DNA from: a virus
Direction: 5' to 3' (one strand)
IMG/VR virus record: IMGVR_UViG_3300017788_000148
Location: 1 to 25,896 of that record
DNA length: 25,896 nucleotides
Part shown: in pieces, positions 21,603 to 25,896 of the stretch
Layout of the letters: each line of letters begins with the position of its first letter
Numbering within the stretch: the first letter of the stretch is position 1
Position numbers and translations under genes: made by a program
The notes under the pieces: generated by a model
What the model was told of the DNA's origin: nothing
Database searches by the model: none
What the model saw: the letters and a program-made list of their open reading frames with translations, nothing else

Positions 21603-24600
21603 ATGCCAACACTAATTTCCCCAGGCGTATCGGTCACAGTTATTGATCAAAGTCAATATCTACCAGCCACAACAGGTTCAGTTCCACTAGTGGTATTTGC
21701 TACTGCTTCAAATAAAGTAAGCGGTACAGATACATCAGTAGCGGTAATGACTACATCAGCAAATGCTGGTAAACTAAAAGAAGTTACAAGTCAACGTGAT
21801 TTGGTAACTCTTTACGGAAATCCAATTTTCTATCAAGACAACGGTACACCTATTCAGGGTTACGAATTAAACGAATATGGGCTATTCGCAGCATATTCAG
21901 CATTAGGAGTATCAAATCGTGTATTCTGCTTAAGAGCAGATATTGATTTAGCAAGTTTGCAGGGTTCAGCAACAAGACCTACTAGCGCCGTAGCAAATGG
22001 TTCTTATTGGTTAGATACATCTGCTACAGATTGGGGTATCTATGAATTTAACGCTACTACAGGTAGTTTTTCATTAGTAGAACCTATAGTAATTATTGAC
22101 AGCACAAGTATCAGTAATGGTTATCCATTACAGACCTTAGGTCAAATAGGTAGTTATGCTGTGAATGCACTTCAACTAGAAGGTGCACCATCAAGCGTTA
22201 ATCAATTCTTCTACAAGAATTATTTAAATACTTGGGTTGTAGTTGGTTCTGAAGATTGGAAATTAACAACTCCTATCGTCGTAGGAACTGCTTCCCCAAG
22301 CACTTTAACAGCAGGTAATACTTTTACGATTGCTTTAACTGGTGGTGCAGGTGGTAGTACATCCACTACAATCACTGTTCCATCATCACCAAATAATACA
22401 GTGACCGGTGTCGCCACAGCAATTAACAATTTAGGTTATCTAACTATTAGCGCAAGTGTAAATTCAGCAGGAAGATTAGTATTATATAGTGCTGATACAC
22501 CGAGTATTACTGCAGGCATAGGAACCGTTTTAACGGATTTAGGTATTACTGCAGGTGTATATAATAGCCCTGGCTTTGAATATGGTACATCGGCACAACA
22601 ACCACTATGGCAAGCAGGACAAGATGCTCCTCGTCCAAGCGGCTCAGTTTGGATTAAGGTCGGTAATTCTGGAGTAGGATTCTCTCCTAGAATGTTAGTG
22701 TTTAATAGCACTACAGGTCTATGGACTTCAAAGACAGTAAACTTAGCAACCAACGATGCTGTTGCTATAAATGATTTAGATCCGACCGGTGGTAAGGCAA
22801 TCCCGGCCGACACATTATATGCACAGTATGCGCCCGATACGATAACTGGACCGATTTATTACTGGGAACGTTTGACTACTGGACAAACTGTAGTTACTGG
22901 TTCTGTAGAAAATCCAGAATTTGATGGTGGTCCTTATCAACTAACAGTTTATGTATCACAACCAAATACATCATCATATGCTGGTCCATATACTGTGACT
23001 GTCAACGACAATTCTACAGCAGAAGATGTTGCAGATGCTTGGATTACAGCGGCTATACCTTATACAATAGCATCAGTTACAGTTGACGGAGCATTACAAT
23101 TTACGCATACATTAGGCGGTGTAATTAGAATAAGCGACATTGTTTCTGCAACAGGTATTTCAAATGGCTTTTTAGCAACTGCTGGTTTAGTTGCGGGGTC
23201 TGATACTGGGTGTAAAGTTGGTGTTTGCACCAACCGCAGTATCACAACTGCGGCACAGACTAGCACTACAGGTGCAGGTGCTGGCTTGACCTTAGGTATA
23301 ACTTTTGCAGGAATTTACCAAGTATACGGTCTACAATCAATTGCATCAGCAGGTACAGGTTATGCAGTAGGAGATGTGGTAACATATGCAGGCAATGGTG
23401 TAGGACTAGGTGGATCAACACCAGCAAATGATTTAGCAGTTGAAGTTACAGCAGTTGATGGTTCAGGCGGTGTTCTAAAAGTTGTATTATCTAATACTAC
23501 TGATAATTTACCCGCACGTACTTTTGATACAGAATTGAGTAACTGGGTAGAATTTACATGGGAAGCAAATGATGATGCTCCTGTAAATCCACCAGCACAA
23601 AATCAAAATTGGTTCTATTCACAAGTAACTAATCAAGTTGATATCATGGTAAAGACATCAACAGGTTGGACAGGATACAAGAATGTTCCTGACTTTGACT
23701 CAAATGGTTTCCCACTACCAAGTGGAACAAATGAGACTGATCCAAATGGTCCTCAATTCAGCGCATCAGCACCAACTACGCAAAGTGATGGAACAGAGTT
23801 AGTTTATGGTGACTTGTGGATTGACACAAGTGATCTAGATAATTATCCGTTAATTAATCGTTGGCAATCAGTCAATGGTGAAGATCAATGGGCATTAATT
23901 GATAACTCAGACAATACAAGCGGGTCAGGTGTATTATTCCAAGACGCACGCTGGAGTGGCACTGGTGCAGTTGATCCAATTGAAGATCCGATCCCAACAA
24001 CTAAGTCAATGCTAACAAGCGATTATACTGATTTAGATTGTCCAGATCCAGGCTTATCACCAACAGGTATGTTGTTGTTCAACACACGTAGAAGCGGTAA
24101 CAACGTAAAACAATATAAGTCAAATTATTTTACAGTTTCAGCATATGGTGATTTAGTTGACGCATATAATAATGCAACAGCATATGTTCCTGGTGACAGA
24201 GTATTGTTCTCAGCAACATTCTATGTCTGTATCGCAGCAACAACCGGCAATGACCCAGACGATACAACTTATTGGTCGCCAATGGCAACTGGTACTTGGT
24301 ATAGTGTATCAGGCTTACAGTCAAATGGGGCACCTTACATGGGCCGCAAGGCACAACGCAACATGGTGGTAGAAGCATTGAATGCTATAATAGCAAGCAA
24401 TACTGCAATTCGTGACGAAGATAATTTCTTTAATCTAATTGCAACACCTAACTATCCAGAATGTCAAGCAGCGATGATTGAATTAAATCAAGCACGTAAT
24501 GACACTGGATACATTCTCGGTGACACACCATTGCGTTTACCTGAAGATGCGACAGCAATCAGAGAATGGGCAACCAATGCAGCAGGTGCTTCAAGCACAG

Positions 24601-25283
24601 GCGAAGATGGATTAGTAACAAGAAATGAATACATGGGATTGTTCTATCCAAGCGGTACTGCTGTTGATTTAACAGGAAACAATGTTGTTGTTCCTGCATC
24701 ATTTATGATGCTAAGAACATTCTTACGTAATGACACTATTGCTTATCCTTGGTTCGCAGCAGCAGGTACATTAAGAGGTCAAATAGGTAATGCAACAAGT
24801 ATAGGTTACTTGGATGCAGCGACCGGCGAGTTCGTTTCAACTAAGACACGAATCGGTATACGTGATGTATGTTATGAAAATCAAATTAACCCACTAGTAT
24901 TCTTTACTGGTAATGGTTTATTGAATTTCGGGAACAAAAATTCATTTAATACTCAAAGCGCATTAGACCGCACTAATGTATCAAGACTTGTGGCTTATGT
25001 TCGTCGTCAGTTGACTATAGCAGGAAGACCATTCGTGTTTGAACCAAATGACGCAATCACAAGAGCAGGTATAGCAGGCGTTGTTCAATCACTAATGATT
25101 GATTTAGTCGCTAAGAGAGGCATCTATGACTACTTGGTAGTTTGCGATGAATCAAATAACACCCCAGAAAGAATAGATCGTAATGAGTTGTGGGTAGACG
25201 TAGCAATTGAGCCTGTGAAGGCAGCAGAGTTTATCTATATCCCAGTACGTATATTGAATACAGGGGAGATAGGTAATCAGTAA
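21603..25283 (+). CDS. 18: Tail sheath protein, T4 gp18-like, with large insertion
   Basis: Forms the contractile sheath. Residues 1-118 (LISPGVSVTVIDQS, LYGNP, EYGLFAAYSALG, NRVFCLRADID) and 905-1226 (MGRKAQRNMVVEAL, AGRPFVFEPNDAITRAGIAG, RNELWVDVAIEPVKAAEFIY) are the conserved sheath core, both ends of one fold. The length, 1226 residues, is nearly twice T4 gp18 (659). The insert of about 780 residues (120-900) would face outward. It holds two similar beta domains (about 230-330 and 435-535), four related P...W-type segments (124-156, 341-374, 657-689, 722-763) and a CBM5/12-like motif (853-891). The ATG follows a GTAGGAA site. Confidence 0.95.
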   Translation: MPTLISPGVSVTVIDQSQYLPATTGSVPLVVFATASNKVSGTDTSVAVMTTSANAGKLKEVTSQRDLVTLYGNPIFYQDNGTPIQGYELNEYGLFAAYSALGVSNRVFCLRADIDLASLQGSATRPTSAVANGSYWLDTSATDWGIYEFNATTGSFSLVEPIVIIDSTSISNGYPLQTLGQIGSYAVNALQLEGAPSSVNQFFYKNYLNTWVVVGSEDWKLTTPIVVGTASPSTLTAGNTFTIALTGGAGGSTSTTITVPSSPNNTVTGVATAINNLGYLTISASVNSAGRLVLYSADTPSITAGIGTVLTDLGITAGVYNSPGFEYGTSAQQPLWQAGQDAPRPSGSVWIKVGNSGVGFSPRMLVFNSTTGLWTSKTVNLATNDAVAINDLDPTGGKAIPADTLYAQYAPDTITGPIYYWERLTTGQTVVTGSVENPEFDGGPYQLTVYVSQPNTSSYAGPYTVTVNDNSTAEDVADAWITAAIPYTIASVTVDGALQFTHTLGGVIRISDIVSATGISNGFLATAGLVAGSDTGCKVGVCTNRSITTAAQTSTTGAGAGLTLGITFAGIYQVYGLQSIASAGTGYAVGDVVTYAGNGVGLGGSTPANDLAVEVTAVDGSGGVLKVVLSNTTDNLPARTFDTELSNWVEFTWEANDDAPVNPPAQNQNWFYSQVTNQVDIMVKTSTGWTGYKNVPDFDSNGFPLPSGTNETDPNGPQFSASAPTTQSDGTELVYGDLWIDTSDLDNYPLINRWQSVNGEDQWALIDNSDNTSGSGVLFQDARWSGTGAVDPIEDPIPTTKSMLTSDYTDLDCPDPGLSPTGMLLFNTRRSGNNVKQYKSNYFTVSAYGDLVDAYNNATAYVPGDRVLFSATFYVCIAATTGNDPDDTTYWSPMATGTWYSVSGLQSNGAPYMGRKAQRNMVVEALNAIIASNTAIRDEDNFFNLIATPNYPECQAAMIELNQARNDTGYILGDTPLRLPEDATAIREWATNAAGASSTGEDGLVTRNEYMGLFYPSGTAVDLTGNNVVVPASFMMLRTFLRNDTIAYPWFAAAGTLRGQIGNATSIGYLDAATGEFVSTKTRIGIRDVCYENQINPLVFFTGNGLLNFGNKNSFNTQSALDRTNVSRLVAYVRRQLTIAGRPFVFEPNDAITRAGIAGVVQSLMIDLVAKRGIYDYLVVCDESNNTPERIDRNELWVDVAIEPVKAAEFIYIPVRILNTGEIGNQ

Positions 25284-25292
25284 GAGAAGAAT

Positions 25293-25319
25293 AATGAGGC
25301 TCAAAATTTGGGCCTCATT
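25293..25319 (+). terminator. Intrinsic terminator after the sheath gene, with an alternative fold
   Basis: AATGAGGC (25293-25300) pairs with GCCTCATT (25312-25319), followed by TT. A competing pair, CTCAAAA (25300-25306) with TTTTGAG (25318-25324), would use part of the same bases and end at the first base of the next late promoter. Confidence 0.65.
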
Positions 25320-25323
25320 TTGA

Positions 25324-25331
25324 GATAAATA
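25324..25331 (+). promoter_or_regulatory. T4-type late promoter (GATAAATA)
   Basis: Seven of eight consensus bases. The expected start is 25337, with AGGAG at 25341-25345 and the ATG at 25355. Confidence 0.78.
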
Positions 25332-25354
25332 AAATATATTAGGAGATTTTACAA

Positions 25355-25896
25355 ATGGCAACAGCCTCACAATCATTGTTTAACATGACAGTCGCTGGTG
25401 ACAACGCAGGTGGTAACCAGGGCTTACTCATGCCTAAACTACAATATCGCTTTAGAGTTAACTTCATTAATTTTGGAGTTGACACAACAGGTGGTTTGTC
25501 ATTAACTAAGCAAGTAGTTGATATCGCTAGACCAACTGTAAGCTGGCAAGAAATTGGATTACCAATTTACAACTCTATTGTAAAGATTGCTGGTAAGCAC
25601 TCATGGACTGATATCACAACTACTATCCGTGATGATGCAACTGGTTCAGTTTCAAAGGCTGTTGGTCAGCAATTACAAAAGCAAGTAGATTTCGTAGAAC
25701 AGTCATCTGCTGCTGCTGGTCAAGACTACAAGTTTCAAACTAACATTGAAATTCTTGATGGTGGTAACGGTACACAAGTTCCTGCAGTACTTGAAACTTG
25801 GGAACTATACGGCTGCTGGTTAAAGACAGCAAACTACCAACAGTTAAATTACGGTCAAAGCGATGCAGTAACTATTCAGTTAACAATTTGCTATGA
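25355..25896 (+). CDS. 19: Tail tube protein, T4 gp19-like (cut by window end)
   Basis: Forms the inner tube through which DNA passes. 180 residues are visible before the window ends. The conserved stretches are RFRVNFINFG, LSLTKQVVDIARPTVSW, DITTTIRDD, and at the end LETWELYGCWLKTANYQQLN followed by VTIQLTICY. This matches gp19 of T4-like phages (163 residues in T4), so only a short tail is missing. An AGGAG site is 9 bases before the ATG, and a late promoter lies upstream. The 18-19 order and strand are as in T4. Confidence 0.92.
   Translation, partial: MATASQSLFNMTVAGDNAGGNQGLLMPKLQYRFRVNFINFGVDTTGGLSLTKQVVDIARPTVSWQEIGLPIYNSIVKIAGKHSWTDITTTIRDDATGSVSKAVGQQLQKQVDFVEQSSAAAGQDYKFQTNIEILDGGNGTQVPAVLETWELYGCWLKTANYQQLNYGQSDAVTIQLTICY

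Noticed and set aside
22436-22813. Minus-strand open frame of 125 codons within the sheath gene
   Set aside because: Lies wholly inside the well-supported gp18 frame, has valine/proline-rich composition of an antisense shadow, and has no promoter or ribosome site.
24157-24372. Out-of-frame plus and minus open frames around the CBM-like part of gp18
   Set aside because: Glutamine/methionine- and histidine/leucine-rich translations are typical of shifted frames of a biased gene.
1-25896. tRNA genes, CRISPR arrays, insertion sequences, integrase or attachment sites
   Set aside because: I read for cloverleaf-like segments, spaced repeats and transposase motifs and saw none. Coding density leaves few gaps; a tRNAscan run would settle the tRNA question.

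Overview
The window is about 26 kb of a T4-type myovirus (contractile-tail, tailed dsDNA phage). It encodes the T4-like neck proteins gp13, gp14 and gp15, a very large tail sheath protein (gp18), the start of the tail tube protein (gp19), the gp61-type primase, the gp41-type replicative helicase and a gp1-type deoxynucleotide kinase. The DNA is AT-rich and genes are tightly packed, with many 4- to 17-base overlaps. The accessory genes are peptide deformylase, an A-type iron-sulfur carrier, a MazG-like pyrophosphohydrolase and a NUDIX hydrolase. Together with the sequence style of the conserved proteins, these point to the marine/freshwater T4-like phages related to cyanophages and pelagiphages. 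The host cannot be named from this sequence. I saw no tRNA, rRNA, CRISPR array, insertion sequence or integrase.

Layout. 1-1128: tail of an unknown gene, a miniature DnaE-like polymerase fragment and peptide deformylase. 1108-1565: a minus-strand conserved gene with divergent late promoters. 1565-2739: a virion-type protein and a small ADP-ribosyltransferase-like protein. 2757-5152: primase and helicase from a host-type promoter. 5166-9067: mostly conserved T4-like proteins of unknown or structural role, nearly all preceded by late promoters. 9068-10940: an IscA-SGNH hydrolase-exonuclease operon. 10952-14227: fibre-like protein, two further virion-type proteins and a coiled-coil membrane protein. 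14272-17793 (minus strand): NUDIX, gp15 and gp14. 17832-19663: a large conserved unknown, a small protein and MazG. 19681-21158: gp13 and dNMP kinase. 21141-21539 (minus): HNH-type protein. 21544-end: gp18 and gp19.

Control. Two promoter types are visible. Structural genes follow a T4-style late element, NATAAATA or a close variant, seen 13 times on both strands. Nucleotide, replication and accessory genes follow sigma70-like promoters (four seen). The most notable signal is their placement. For three of the four sigma70-like promoters, the start codon begins exactly seven bases after the last base of the -10 box. For several late promoters, it begins exactly six bases after the last A of the element. 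Both are the expected transcription start, so many genes seem to be made from leaderless mRNAs. Some of the likely most abundant virion proteins (12774, 21603, 25355) instead have leaders with Shine-Dalgarno sites, and the first two also carry hairpins.
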